A stretch of DNA of 64,000 nucleotides from JALZKA01 sp963786495 (GTDB lineage: Bacteria; Actinomycetota; Thermoleophilia; Solirubrobacterales; 70-9): positions 248,001 through 312,000 of the forward strand of contig CAWAZL010000002.1 of assembly GCA_963786495.1 (NCBI GenBank). Direction: 5' to 3'. Shown piece by piece: positions 34,767-43,057 of this stretch; the stretch's first letter is position 1; the number at the start of each line of letters is the position of its first letter. The translations under genes and the position numbers were made by a program. The notes below the pieces were generated by a model, which was not told the DNA's origin, searched no databases, and saw nothing but the letters and a program-made list of their open reading frames with translations.

Positions 34767-35867
34767 CTAAGCGACGTCGCGGAGCTTCTGGGCCTCGGCG
34801 AGGCTCTGCAGCTTCTTCAGCGACTGGTTCTCGATCTGGCGGATGCGCTCGCGCGTGACGTTGAACGTGCGGCCCACCTCGTCGAGGGTGCGCGGATGCT
34901 CGCCACCCAGCCCGTAGCGGAGCTCGAGCACGCGGCGCTCGCGGTATGAGAGGTTCTCGAGTGCCTCGCGAAGCGCCTCCTTCGTCAGGAGATCGGCGGC
35001 GCGGTCGAACGGCGACTCGGCCTTCTCGTCGGCGATGAACTGCCCGAACTCCGACTCCTCCTCGTCGCCAACCGGCTTTTCGAGCGAGACCGGCGCCTGG
35101 GCCGAGCGCTTGATCTGATCGACCTCTTCGGGGTCGATGCCGGTGACGTCGGCGATCTCTTCGGGAGTTGGCTCGCGGCCCAGCTCGGTGACGAGCTTTC
35201 GCTCGGCGCGGCCGATCTTGTTCAGCTTCTCGACGACGTGGACCGGGATGCGGATCGTGCGCGCCTTGTCGGCGAGGGCGCGCGCGATCGCCTGGCGGAT
35301 CCACCAGGTCGCGTAGGTGGAAAACTTGAAGCCCTTGCGGTAGTCGAACTTCTCGGCGGCACGAACGAGGCCGAGCGTGCCCTCCTGGATCAGGTCGAGG
35401 AAGGGAAGCCCCTGGTTGCGGTAGTTCTTCGCGATCGAGACGACGAGGCGGAGGTTCGACTCGACCATCTTCTGCTTCGCGTCCAGGTCGCCGCGCTCGA
35501 TGCGCTTGGCGAGGTCGACCTCTTCCTGGGCGGTCAGCAGTCGCACCTTGCCGATGTCCTTCAGGAACAGCTGAAGGGAATCGGTCGTCATGTCCGGCTT
35601 CAGGTCGAGCGACGGCGCCTTGCGGCGCCTGCGCTTGCCGTCGGCGCGCTGAGAGTCCGGCGACTGCTTCTGAGCGGGATCGACGTCGTCGACGAGCTCG
35701 ACTCCCTGGCTCTCGATGAAGCCGTAGAGCTCCTCGATGTCGCCCTCGTCGACGTCCACCTCGCGCAGCGCGGTGGCGACGTCGCCATAAGCGATTACGC
35801 CCTCGGCCTGTCCCTTGGTGACGAGGTTCTTGACCTCCTCGAGTTCTTGCAGTTCCGCGGCAACCAT
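34767..35867 (-). CDS. sigA: Primary sigma factor SigA/RpoD
   Basis: Housekeeping sigma factor of 366 residues. Region 1.1 (VKNLVTKGQAEGVIAYGDV), region 1.2 (LQLFLKDIGKVRLLTAQEEVDLAKRIE), regions 2.1-2.4 including NLRLVVSIAKNYRNQGLPFLDLIQEG and YATWWIRQAI, region 3 (PVHVVEKLNKI), and region 4.2 (RTLDEVGRTFNVTRERIRQIE). A basic, disordered stretch (GKRRRRKAP) links 1.1 and 1.2. This gene is single-copy in most bacteria and is intact, which shows the assembly here is good. A 155-bp gap upstream should hold its promoter; I see no convincing box. Confidence 0.95.
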   Translation of the reverse strand: MVAAELQELEEVKNLVTKGQAEGVIAYGDVATALREVDVDEGDIEELYGFIESQGVELVDDVDPAQKQSPDSQRADGKRRRRKAPSLDLKPDMTTDSLQLFLKDIGKVRLLTAQEEVDLAKRIERGDLDAKQKMVESNLRLVVSIAKNYRNQGLPFLDLIQEGTLGLVRAAEKFDYRKGFKFSTYATWWIRQAIARALADKARTIRIPVHVVEKLNKIGRAERKLVTELGREPTPEEIADVTGIDPEEVDQIKRSAQAPVSLEKPVGDEEESEFGQFIADEKAESPFDRAADLLTKEALREALENLSYRERRVLELRYGLGGEHPRTLDEVGRTFNVTRERIRQIENQSLKKLQSLAEAQKLRDVA

Positions 35868-36022
35868 CAGCTCGCTCGCCTCTCCTTGCTCCTAATCACA
35901 AATCCTTGGTCTCCACACAGACCTCGCCCTATTATCGGACGCCCCGAAGCGGTTGATTAGACCTGCGACGATCGTAGCCACTGGCCTCTCGTTCGTCGCG
36001 CGCGGGTAGATTCCCGTCAAGG

Positions 36023-36379
36023 ATGGACAAAGACGCAGACAGCCCAGAGGGAGTCTTCGGCAACTTGCCCTCAACGCGGCCCGGCTCGCGGAGTCCCAGG
36101 CGCCGCGGCACGAACGCCGAGGATGCGCAGGCCGCCGACAGCCGAGACCGCGAGCCTGTCGCACCGCCCGAGCCTGAGCCCCAGGCGACCGAGCCGCCCG
36201 AGCCCGAGCCGGACCCGCCGCAGCCTGTCGACGATCCGCTCGCGCCGCAACCGTCGATCCAGGGAGTCGAGGACCTCGCTTGGGCGGGCATCGCGGTCGC
36301 TGCCCAGGCGGCAACCGCGGGGATTCGCTTCACGAGCAAGGCGCTCGAAGCAGCTCGCAAGTCGATCGACAGGCCTTGA
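36023..36379 (+). CDS. Small Pro/Glu-rich hypothetical protein
   Basis: 118 residues. The first 80 are disordered and acidic (EPEPQATEPPEPEPDPPQP); the last 35 form a hydrophobic-amphipathic helix (DLAWAGIAVAAQAATAGIRFTSKALEAARKSID). No known domain. Its TGA overlaps the TTG start of the YihY-type gene, so the two are translated together and it may be an accessory of that membrane protein. Confidence 0.6.
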   Translation: MDKDADSPEGVFGNLPSTRPGSRSPRRRGTNAEDAQAADSRDREPVAPPEPEPQATEPPEPEPDPPQPVDDPLAPQPSIQGVEDLAWAGIAVAAQAATAGIRFTSKALEAARKSIDRP

Positions 36380-37242
36380 GATCCAGGATCAGGGACTGGC
36401 TTCGCGCCTTCTGGCACCGGGCCTACAGGGAGAACATCACGGGCATGGCGGCAATGGTCGCCTACAACCTCGCGCTCGCGCTGTTCCCGTTCGCGCTTTT
36501 GATCCTGTTCGTCTTCGGGAAGGTGATCGAGTCTGGAAGCGTCGAGGAAACGGTCATCAACGACCTCCAGGGGATCTTTCCGGCAGTCGAAGGTGACGAG
36601 GTAGCGCGCACGGTCGAGCGCATCCGCGACAGCTCGACCACGATCGGCATCGCGGCGGCGCTCGGCGCGATCTGGATCGGCGCTTCGTTCTGGGGCGCCA
36701 TGGATACGGCCTTCTGCCGGATCTACCACGTCGAGTGCCGGAGCTGGCTCGCCCAAAAGCGCTTCGCCCTGGTGATGCTCCTCGTGGTCACGCTCTTCCT
36801 CGCGGCGAGCGTCGTGATCCCCGTAGCCGAGAACCTGGCGATCTCCAGCGCCGAAGACCTACCGTTCGGGCTCGATCAGGTGCAGGGTCTGGCCAGCGTG
36901 CTGGTGCTTCTGCTCGCGCTCGGGCTCACGTTCGGCCTGGTGAGCTTCATGTACTACGTGGTGCCCAAGGGCCACGTGCCCTGGCACGGCGTCTGGCCGG
37001 GGGCTCTGTTCGTGACGATCACGACCGCGATCGGGAACGCCGCTTTTCCCGTTTACCTCACCTCGATCTCGGACATCGACAAGATCGGCGGGGCGCTCGG
37101 ATTCATCCTGATCGCCCTGATCTGGTTCTACATCATCTCTTTGGCGCTCCTTGCCGGTGCGGTGATCAACGCGCTGCGATACGAGCTCCGCGACACGGGC
37201 AGCCTCGACCTCCCCGGATTCAAGGAGGGCACACCCACATGA
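36376..37242 (+). CDS. YihY/UPF0761 family inner membrane protein
   Basis: About 288 residues from TTG 36376 (LRSRIRDWLRAFWHRAYREN), overlapping the upstream stop by 4 bp; the longer open frame to 36280 lies inside the neighbour and is rejected. Six membrane helices, the first after ENITGMAAMVAYN, plus family motifs SFWGAMDTAF, FMYYVVPKG, PGALFVTITTAIGN and the last-helix LALLAGAVINALRYE. Formerly called ribonuclease BN or BrkB by homology; actual function is not established. The stop overlaps the next start (ATGA). Confidence 0.85.
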   Translation: MRSRIRDWLRAFWHRAYRENITGMAAMVAYNLALALFPFALLILFVFGKVIESGSVEETVINDLQGIFPAVEGDEVARTVERIRDSSTTIGIAAALGAIWIGASFWGAMDTAFCRIYHVECRSWLAQKRFALVMLLVVTLFLAASVVIPVAENLAISSAEDLPFGLDQVQGLASVLVLLLALGLTFGLVSFMYYVVPKGHVPWHGVWPGALFVTITTAIGNAAFPVYLTSISDIDKIGGALGFILIALIWFYIISLALLAGAVINALRYELRDTGSLDLPGFKEGTPT

Positions 37243-37946
37243 TCTGGGCCTTCAACCGCCGGACGCGCGCTGAGTCGCCCGAGAAGACGCCCGCCCAGGT
37301 GACGGTTCTGCCCGATCCAGAGACGGGGCCGATCGACACGGCCGGTGCGGTCAAGTCGATTCAAGAGGCAACTGTCGAGATCCCCGCGAAGGCCTTCCAC
37401 GAGATGTGGCGGCCCGAGTACCTCGAGCGCCTGGCGCGCTCATACTGGGCGTTCCTGACCAAGGTCTCGCTCGGCGCGATCCGCGTCGTCTATGAGCCGT
37501 CGTCCCGGACCGTCGTCTTCATCTCGCGCCGCCTCCCCCTCCTTCGCTTCCGCAAGCCCGACTACACGATCGGGCCCGGGTTGGGACAGGTCACGTGGCG
37601 AATCGAACGAGGGCTCCTGGTCGCGCCAAACGGGCGCGGTCAGGGCATGCTCCGCATCACGGTGCGGAGCGAGGATCCCGATGACAAGACCGAGGATGTC
37701 AGCGTGCACGTCCGCACTGAGGTCTCGAACTTCTACCCCTTCCTTCGCGGCGGCGGATGGTTTGCTCGCATCGGCGTGAGGCTCTACTCGGCAACGCAGG
37801 TCCGCATCCACACATGGGTGACGCATGGCTTTTTACGCTCGCTCGCGCGGCTTGACCTTCCACGCTCGCCCGTGGGCGCGCTTGCGGGCCAGGGCGAAGA
37901 GATGGACGACCTGGAGTCGATGGAGGACGGGACGGCTGGAAACTAG
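37239..37946 (+). CDS. Hypothetical protein, third gene of the YihY operon
   Basis: 235 residues. No family recognised. The N-terminus is polar; the rest is beta-rich with a lipid-domain-like pattern (VVYEPSSRTVVFISRRLPLL, YTIGPGLGQVTWRIERGLLV, LRITVRSEDP, HVRTEVSNFYPFL). No signal peptide or clear membrane helix. Translational coupling to the YihY protein (ATGA) suggests joint action at the membrane. A similar beta-rich fold occurs in DUF2867-like and lipid-transfer proteins, but I would not assign it. Confidence 0.6.
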   Translation: MIWAFNRRTRAESPEKTPAQVTVLPDPETGPIDTAGAVKSIQEATVEIPAKAFHEMWRPEYLERLARSYWAFLTKVSLGAIRVVYEPSSRTVVFISRRLPLLRFRKPDYTIGPGLGQVTWRIERGLLVAPNGRGQGMLRITVRSEDPDDKTEDVSVHVRTEVSNFYPFLRGGGWFARIGVRLYSATQVRIHTWVTHGFLRSLARLDLPRSPVGALAGQGEEMDDLESMEDGTAGN

Positions 37947-38866
37947 CCGGCGTTTTTCCGCTCCTCCAACGCCGCTTTCATCGCGGCGTCGATGTCCATC
38001 GGCTCGAAGTCGAAGAGTGCCATCCCCGAGGGGTCCCTCACAATCGTCTCGACCTCCATGCCACGGATCAAGGGGCGTGCAACGCCCGTGTCGACCGGCG
38101 TGACGAGACCGATCCAAAGGGATGACAGGCCCGGGGTGAGGACCGGCACTCCCAGGCGAGGCCGGGGGTTGATGTTGAGCCCACGTGCCATCGCGTCCAT
38201 CATCCCGCCGTAGGTCGTGACGTCGGGACCGCCGATCTCGATCTCGCGGCCGTGGGTCGCCTCAATTCCCGGGATGTCGGCCAAATACCGAATGGCGTCG
38301 GCGACCGAGACGGGCTGCGTCTTGGTTCGCGCCCACTTGGGCGTGACCATCGCGGGAAGTCTCTTGACGAGGTAGTAGGGAATGAGGAAGGACTCGGAGC
38401 CGGCGCCGACCACGGCTGCGGCTCGCACGTAGGTGACGGGAACGCCCGACGCCTGGAGGATCTCGGCGCTCTCGTGGCGGCTTTCCAGGTGCTTCGAGCC
38501 GGCGTCCGAAAGCCCGCCCAAATAGACGATGAGATCGACGCCGGCGGCCTTCGCCGCGTCGCCGAAGTTGGTGGCGCCCTTCTTGTCGCGCTCCGCGAAC
38601 GAATCGTCGCCGGCTCCGCGGCCCATCGAGTGGACGAGGTAGTAGGCGATCGAGACGCCCTCGAGCGCCTCGACGAGGCCCTTATCTTCGAGCACGTCGG
38701 CCTTCACAACCTCTGCGCCCGCGTCCGCGAGGTCCTTTGCCTTCTCGGGAGTGCGGGCGACAGCGCGGACCACCTCGCCGCGCTCGAGCAGCTCGAGCGT
38801 CAGCTTGCGGCCAATGTAGCCCGTGGCTCCGACAACCGCGAGCGATCGCTTATCCGTATCGGCCAC
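37943..38866 (-). CDS. Atypical SDR / NAD(P)H-binding protein
   Basis: 307 residues of the NmrA/complex-I-NDUFA9-like atypical SDR group: VVGATGYIGRKLTLELLERG (glycine-rich cofactor loop), VKADVLEDKGLVEALEG, IVYLGGLSD, YVRAAAVVGAGSES, and a C-terminal substrate domain. Often uses NADPH or acts as a regulator rather than an enzyme. It overlaps the end of glpX by 17 bp (same strand), so probably co-transcribed with it. Convergent stop overlap with the YihY operon (37943-37946). Confidence 0.82.
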   Translation of the reverse strand: MADTDKRSLAVVGATGYIGRKLTLELLERGEVVRAVARTPEKAKDLADAGAEVVKADVLEDKGLVEALEGVSIAYYLVHSMGRGAGDDSFAERDKKGATNFGDAAKAAGVDLIVYLGGLSDAGSKHLESRHESAEILQASGVPVTYVRAAAVVGAGSESFLIPYYLVKRLPAMVTPKWARTKTQPVSVADAIRYLADIPGIEATHGREIEIGGPDVTTYGGMMDAMARGLNINPRPRLGVPVLTPGLSSLWIGLVTPVDTGVARPLIRGMEVETIVRDPSGMALFDFEPMDIDAAMKAALEERKNAG

Positions 38867-39866
38867 CGGTGATCTCCCTCAATTTCGCTTGATCGTGCCG
38901 CGCCTGCACTGTCCGCACCGTCCCTGAGCGCGAGCGCGTTACAAGTGATTCCGTCGATGCCTGGCCCGAGCGCGGGTAGCGCACTCCCTGGAGAAGCTCA
39001 CCGTCAGTCACGCCCGTGGCGGCGAAGAACACGTCGTCCCCGGAGACCAGGCGGTCGGCGGTGAGGATCTCGCTGAGGTCGTAGCCGGCGTCGATCGCCT
39101 CCTGGTGCTCCGCGTCGTCGCGGGGCCAAAGGCGCCCGAGCAGCTCGCCGCCGAGGCACTTGATCGCAGCGGCAGAGATCACCCCTTCGGGCGTTCCGCC
39201 GATCCCCCAGAGGAGGTCCACCCCAGTCGATTCGGAGACCGCGAAGAGCGCGGCGGACACGTCTCCGTCTGAGATCAGGCGGATGCGCCCGCCGACCTCA
39301 CGGACCTTCTCCATCTGCTCGACGTGGCGCGGGCGGTCGAGCATCATCACGGTCACGCCGCTGGTCTCGGTCCCTTTGTGCTCGGCCACGCGCTCGATGA
39401 CCGTGGTGAGCGGCTCGTCGAGGGTCAGGAGGTGGGCGATGTCGGGCCCGCCCGCGAGCTTTTCCATGTAGACGCACGGGCCTGGGTCGAACATCGTCCC
39501 GCGCTCTGAAAGAGCGATCACGGCAAGCGCCGAAGGCATGCCCTTCGCGCACAGCGTCGTGCCCTCGAGCGGATCCACGGCGATGTCGACGTTCGGCGGG
39601 CTGCCGTCGCCGATGTGCTCGCCGTTGTAGAGCATGGGCGCTTCGTCCTTCTCGCCCTCGCCGATGACCACGACGCCGTCCATCGGCACGGTGTCGAGCA
39701 GGAGGCGCATGGCGTCGACGGCGGCCTGGTCGGCCGCTTCCTTGTCGCCGCGACCGGTCCAGCGCGCCGCAGCCAGCGCTGCGGCCTCGGTGACGCGCAC
39801 GAGCTCGATCGCAAGGTTGCGATCGGGCTTCGTCGAGTCGCGGACGTCCTGAGAGATGACTCCCAT
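38850..39866 (-). CDS. glpX: Class II fructose-1,6-bisphosphatase GlpX
   Basis: Gluconeogenic phosphatase, 338 residues, metal- (Mg/Mn) dependent. Motifs: GEGEKDEAP (69-77), DPLEGTT (98-104), and GGTPEGVISAAAIKCLGG. As in other actinobacteria this class II enzyme is probably the main FBPase. Complete and undisrupted. Precedes the NAD(P)H-binding gene in an overlapping pair. Confidence 0.93.
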   Translation of the reverse strand: MGVISQDVRDSTKPDRNLAIELVRVTEAAALAAARWTGRGDKEAADQAAVDAMRLLLDTVPMDGVVVIGEGEKDEAPMLYNGEHIGDGSPPNVDIAVDPLEGTTLCAKGMPSALAVIALSERGTMFDPGPCVYMEKLAGGPDIAHLLTLDEPLTTVIERVAEHKGTETSGVTVMMLDRPRHVEQMEKVREVGGRIRLISDGDVSAALFAVSESTGVDLLWGIGGTPEGVISAAAIKCLGGELLGRLWPRDDAEHQEAIDAGYDLSEILTADRLVSGDDVFFAATGVTDGELLQGVRYPRSGQASTESLVTRSRSGTVRTVQARHDQAKLREITGGRYG

Positions 39867-39896
39867 ACGCCTTGAGCCTATCCCCGCGCGTGCGGG

Positions 39897-40391
39897 TTAA
39901 ACGGTGCCCGGCGCCTTGCGCTTCTGCTTGCCGCCGGACGCCATCGAGCGCAGGAAGCCGACGACGCCGATCGCAGCGGCTGCCACGAGAGCGATCCAGT
40001 AGCCGATCCCCAGGCTGATGCCGAAGGCGATGCCCTCGTCGGGCTCAGGCTTGTACATGATCCCGTTGTAGGCGATCAGGACGAAGGCAGCGAAGCCCGC
40101 GACCATCGTCATCTCGCCCGGCGGGTAGGAAAGCTTGTGGCCGCGGACCAGGATGTAGCCGAGGATCGCGGGCGCGAGCGCGGCAAGAATCAGCGCCCAC
40201 CGAAGGATCGGGAACGTCTCCCAGCCGGTGCAGGAGTAGTCGTTGTCGCCACAGATCCATGCATCCTGCGCAGCGCGCTCGGGACCCGAGGTGAGGCCAT
40301 ACCACTCGAGGAAGATGAGGCTCACGATCAGCAGCAGAGACGCGATCGCGCCGGCGATCGTCCTGTTGCGATCCAGGTTCGACATCTCCAT
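39897..40391 (-). CDS. Small integral membrane protein
   Basis: 164 residues with four predicted membrane helices (about 13-31, 65-82, 94-112, 122-143) and a basic C-terminus. A periplasmic-side pair of Cys in ICGDNDYSCTGW could form a disulfide. No known domain. Thirty bases separate it from glpX on the same strand and 33 bases from the divergent F420-type gene. Confidence 0.6.
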   Translation of the reverse strand: MEMSNLDRNRTIAGAIASLLLIVSLIFLEWYGLTSGPERAAQDAWICGDNDYSCTGWETFPILRWALILAALAPAILGYILVRGHKLSYPPGEMTMVAGFAAFVLIAYNGIMYKPEPDEGIAFGISLGIGYWIALVAAAAIGVVGFLRSMASGGKQKRKAPGTV

Positions 40392-40424
40392 CCCGGCGCG
40401 AGCCTATATCAATAGGTTCCAGGC

Positions 40425-41357
40425 ATGAGCCGATGGGGATTGACGCTGCCGCTGCCCATGACCTCGATCGCGGACCAGGTCGATCTGGTCAAGCGAGCGG
40501 AGGCCGCCGGGTACACCGATTTGTGGTCCGGCGAGACGGCGGGGCCGGACGGCTTCACCCCCCTCGCCTTCGCGGCCGCCCACGCCACGAAGGTGCGGGT
40601 CGGTACCGGGGTCGTCGGCGTCTTCCAGCGCGGTCCGGCGCTGCTTGCCCAGCAGGCCGCGTCGATGACAGATGCGACCGGTGGGCGCTTCGTCCTGGGC
40701 ATCGGCGCCTCGTCCGATCGGATTGTCGAGGGTTGGAACGGCATCCCGTTCGAGAAGCCCTACTCGAAGGTGAAGGAGACGCTCGACTTCCTCGACGTCG
40801 CGCTCAAGGGTGATCGCACCGACAACGGCTTCAAGCTCGAGACGAAGCCCCAGCACGAGATCCCTGTGGTCTTGGCCGCCCTCCGCGGCCGGATGCTGAA
40901 GCTCGCGGTCGAGCGCGCGAGCGGGGCCTTCTCGAACTTCCTTCCCATCTCCGGGCTGCCCCAGGTAGTCAAAGGCATTGAGGGCGCGCCTGACGGGTTC
41001 GAGCTTCTGTGCCGCTTCTTCTGCCTGCCCGGCAAACGTGAGGAGGTCGAGCCGATCGCCCGCTTCATGTTCTCCTCGTACATCACCGTTCCGGTTTATG
41101 AGGCGTTCTACCGCTGGCTCGGCCACGGCGACGCGATCGACCCGATGGTCGAGGCCTGGAAGGCGAAGGACCGCCAGAAGGCGGCGGCCGAGGCGCCATG
41201 GGAGCTCATCGACGAGATGTTCATCCTGGGCGACCCCGACGAGATGCACGAGCGCCTCGCGCGCTTCACTGAAGGCGGAATCACCCTCCCCGTCCTGACG
41301 CCGATAACGAGCCCGGACAAGCTGGGCGACCTGATCGAAGAGTTAGCGCCTCGCTAG
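40425..41357 (+). CDS. LLM class F420-dependent oxidoreductase
   Basis: Luciferase-like (beta/alpha)8 protein of 310 residues: LPMTSIADQVDLVKRAEAAGYTDLWSGE, RVGTGVVGVFQRGPALLAQQAAS, GRFVLGIGASS, and the C-terminal LGDPDEMHERLARF. Close in layout to Rv-type F420-binding oxidoreductases; the exact substrate is unknown. Its stop TAG shares its last G with a family B palindrome. Confidence 0.83.
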   Translation: MSRWGLTLPLPMTSIADQVDLVKRAEAAGYTDLWSGETAGPDGFTPLAFAAAHATKVRVGTGVVGVFQRGPALLAQQAASMTDATGGRFVLGIGASSDRIVEGWNGIPFEKPYSKVKETLDFLDVALKGDRTDNGFKLETKPQHEIPVVLAALRGRMLKLAVERASGAFSNFLPISGLPQVVKGIEGAPDGFELLCRFFCLPGKREEVEPIARFMFSSYITVPVYEAFYRWLGHGDAIDPMVEAWKAKDRQKAAAEAPWELIDEMFILGDPDEMHERLARFTEGGITLPVLTPITSPDKLGDLIEELAPR

Positions 41358-41381
41358 GTGCCAGGCACCGTGCCAGGCACC
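41357..41381. repeat. Two overlapping family B palindromes
   Basis: GGTGCCAGGCACC (41357-41369) followed directly by GTGCCAGGCACC (41370-41381). The first base is also the last base of the F420 gene's stop codon. Confidence 0.8.
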
Positions 41382-41400
41382 GCATGCGGTGGGACCGACG

Positions 41401-42393
41401 CTAGGCCGCGCGGGCGAGCGAGAGGCCGTAGAGGCCTTCGGGGTCCATCCACCAGCCCGTCATCTCGAGCCCGGCCTCGGCGTAGATGCCCTCGAGCCCC
41501 GGACGGGCAAACTTCGTCGAGATCTCCGTTCGCATCTCCTCGCCGCGCTCGAACGCGACCGTCATCTCGAGCGCAGAGATCTCGACGAGTTGGCGCCGAA
41601 GCGAGCGCAGGCGGATGTCGACGAAGAGGTTTTCGTCGTCCCAGAACGCAGCGTGCTCAAAAGCTTTGACGTCGAAGTCCGCGCCCAGCCGCTCGTTCAG
41701 CACCGCCAAGACGTTCAGGTTGAACTCCGCCGTGACGCCGGCCGCATCGTCGTAAGCGGCCTCGAGCGTCGCGCGGTCCTTGATCAGATCGGTTCCCAGG
41801 AGGAAGTGGTCCTCGGGCCCAAGAAGGTTCGCGACGCGGGATAGGAACGAGGCGCGCTGCTGCGGCTCGAAGTTCCCGATCGTGCCGCCAAGGAAGGCGA
41901 TCACGCGCGGTCCCTCGAGCGGGATCCGCTCCAGGTCGCGCTCGAAGTCACAGACCAGGCCGCGCACCTGGATGCCGTACTCGTCGGCGACCTTCGCAGC
42001 CGTGTCCCGGGTGATCTCCTCGGAGATGTCCACCGGCGCGTAGGCCCTGAGGCCGCCCGCGTCGCGCATCGCGTCGAGCAGCACGCGCGTCTTCGACGCC
42101 GAGCCCGATCCGAGCTCGATGAGCGTCGCCGGGTTGCCGGCGGCCTCGACTATCCCGGCCGAGTCGTTCTCCAGGATGGCCCGCTCGGCACGCGACGGGT
42201 AGTACTCGGGCAGCTCGGTGATCTGCTCGAAGAGCTCGGAGCCCCGCTCGTCGTAGAAGTAGCGCGGCGAGAGCTCCTTGAACGGCTTCGTCAGGCCGAT
42301 CCGCACGTCGGCCGCCATCCCGGAGAGCGGCCCGCCGGGGGGTAGGCGGACGTCGACGGAGACGTCGGGGGCGGTTTCGGCGGAAGCGCTCAT
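41401..42393 (-). CDS. egtD: L-histidine N-alpha-methyltransferase EgtD
   Basis: Trimethylates histidine to hercynine using SAM, the first step of ergothioneine synthesis. Seen: LSPRYFYDERGSELFEQITELPEYYPSRAE, IELGSGSASKTR (SAM loop), PVDISEE, FLGGTIGNF and the histidine-binding C-terminal HAAFWDDENLFVDIRL. About 330 residues from ATG 42393; an upstream GTG at 42411 is also possible. It lies just downstream of the split egtB on the same strand, separated by a family C hairpin. Confidence 0.93.
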   Translation of the reverse strand: MSASAETAPDVSVDVRLPPGGPLSGMAADVRIGLTKPFKELSPRYFYDERGSELFEQITELPEYYPSRAERAILENDSAGIVEAAGNPATLIELGSGSASKTRVLLDAMRDAGGLRAYAPVDISEEITRDTAAKVADEYGIQVRGLVCDFERDLERIPLEGPRVIAFLGGTIGNFEPQQRASFLSRVANLLGPEDHFLLGTDLIKDRATLEAAYDDAAGVTAEFNLNVLAVLNERLGADFDVKAFEHAAFWDDENLFVDIRLRSLRRQLVEISALEMTVAFERGEEMRTEISTKFARPGLEGIYAEAGLEMTGWWMDPEGLYGLSLARAA

Positions 42394-42412
42394 CAAGACA
42401 CCCACCGGCACT

Positions 42413-42441
42413 CATGCTGCTTTCGCAGCTAAAGCTGCTCA
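42413..42441. repeat. Hairpin repeat family C copy 2
   Basis: A 29-bp element matching 9430-9458 except for a compensatory pair: inner stem GCAGCT-AA-AGCTGC here, GCACCT-AA-AGGTGC there. It fills the gap between egtB and egtD and its end (42439-42441) is the TGA stop of the egtB C-terminal half. Confidence 0.75.
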
Positions 42442-43056
42442 TCCGACATCTTTCACGCAGCGAAGGCCGGAGAAGATCTGCCGGCGCTCCGGCAGGTCCC
42501 AGTTGCGGAACGTCGTCCGGATCACGCTCGGATGCGTGGCCCAGGAGCCGCCGCGGAGCACCTTGTAGTCCGGGCCGAAGAAGACCTTCGAGTACTCGTC
42601 GTACGGATAGGCCTCGAATCCGGGGTACGCCTCGAAATCCGAGGACGTCCACTCCCAGACTTGTCCGAGCAGCTCGAGATCGCCGGAGGCCGCGGCGGCC
42701 TCCCATTCGAACTCGGTCGGCAGGCGCTTGCCGGCCCACTCGGCGAACGCGGTCGCAGCGCCGTGGTCAACGTGGACGACCGGGCGGTCGAGGTCGACCT
42801 TGTCCGTCCTCCCCATCGCCGTCCGCATCCACCTACCGTCGCGGTCGCGCTCCCAATAAAGCGGCGGCTGGGCGTCCGTCTCGTCCATGAAGTCGACCCA
42901 GTCGGCGTTCGTCACCGGCGAGCGGTCGATCTCGAACGCCGCGAGCTCGACGGTGTGCCGCGACCGCTCATTGTCATATGCGAAGCCACTCTCCCCCGCG
43001 CCGATCTCGTAATCCCCAGCCTCTATGAGCACTTCATGAGGGGTCTGACCCCTCAT
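42439..43056 (-). CDS. egtB: EgtB C-terminal half (FGE-sulfatase domain)
   Basis: 205 residues: the formylglycine-generating-enzyme-like domain of ergothioneine synthase EgtB, which helps shape the site where hercynine is oxidised and joined to gamma-glutamyl-cysteine or cysteine. Seen: GDYEIGAGESGFAYDNERSRHTVEL, PVTNADWVDFM, RLPTEFEWEAAA, QVWEWTSSDF and the C-terminal VLRGGSWATHPSVIRTTFRNW...GLRCVKD. The ATG at 43056 lies inside a family A palindrome and overlaps the stop of the N-terminal half (ATGA). Confidence 0.9.
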   Translation of the reverse strand: MRGQTPHEVLIEAGDYEIGAGESGFAYDNERSRHTVELAAFEIDRSPVTNADWVDFMDETDAQPPLYWERDRDGRWMRTAMGRTDKVDLDRPVVHVDHGAATAFAEWAGKRLPTEFEWEAAAASGDLELLGQVWEWTSSDFEAYPGFEAYPYDEYSKVFFGPDYKVLRGGSWATHPSVIRTTFRNWDLPERRQIFSGLRCVKDVG

Positions 43057-43057
43057 G
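43035..43057. repeat. Extended family A palindrome at the egtB split
   Basis: Perfect 10-bp arms CATGAGGGGT / ACCCCTCATG around CTG. It provides the TGA stop of the N-terminal half and the ATG start of the C-terminal half of egtB. Confidence 0.88.

Noticed and set aside
36280..36376. Longer N-terminus for the YihY-type protein
   Set aside because: It would lie wholly inside the upstream gene in another frame; TTG 36376 overlapping the upstream TGA gives a start just before the conserved WHRAYRENITG.
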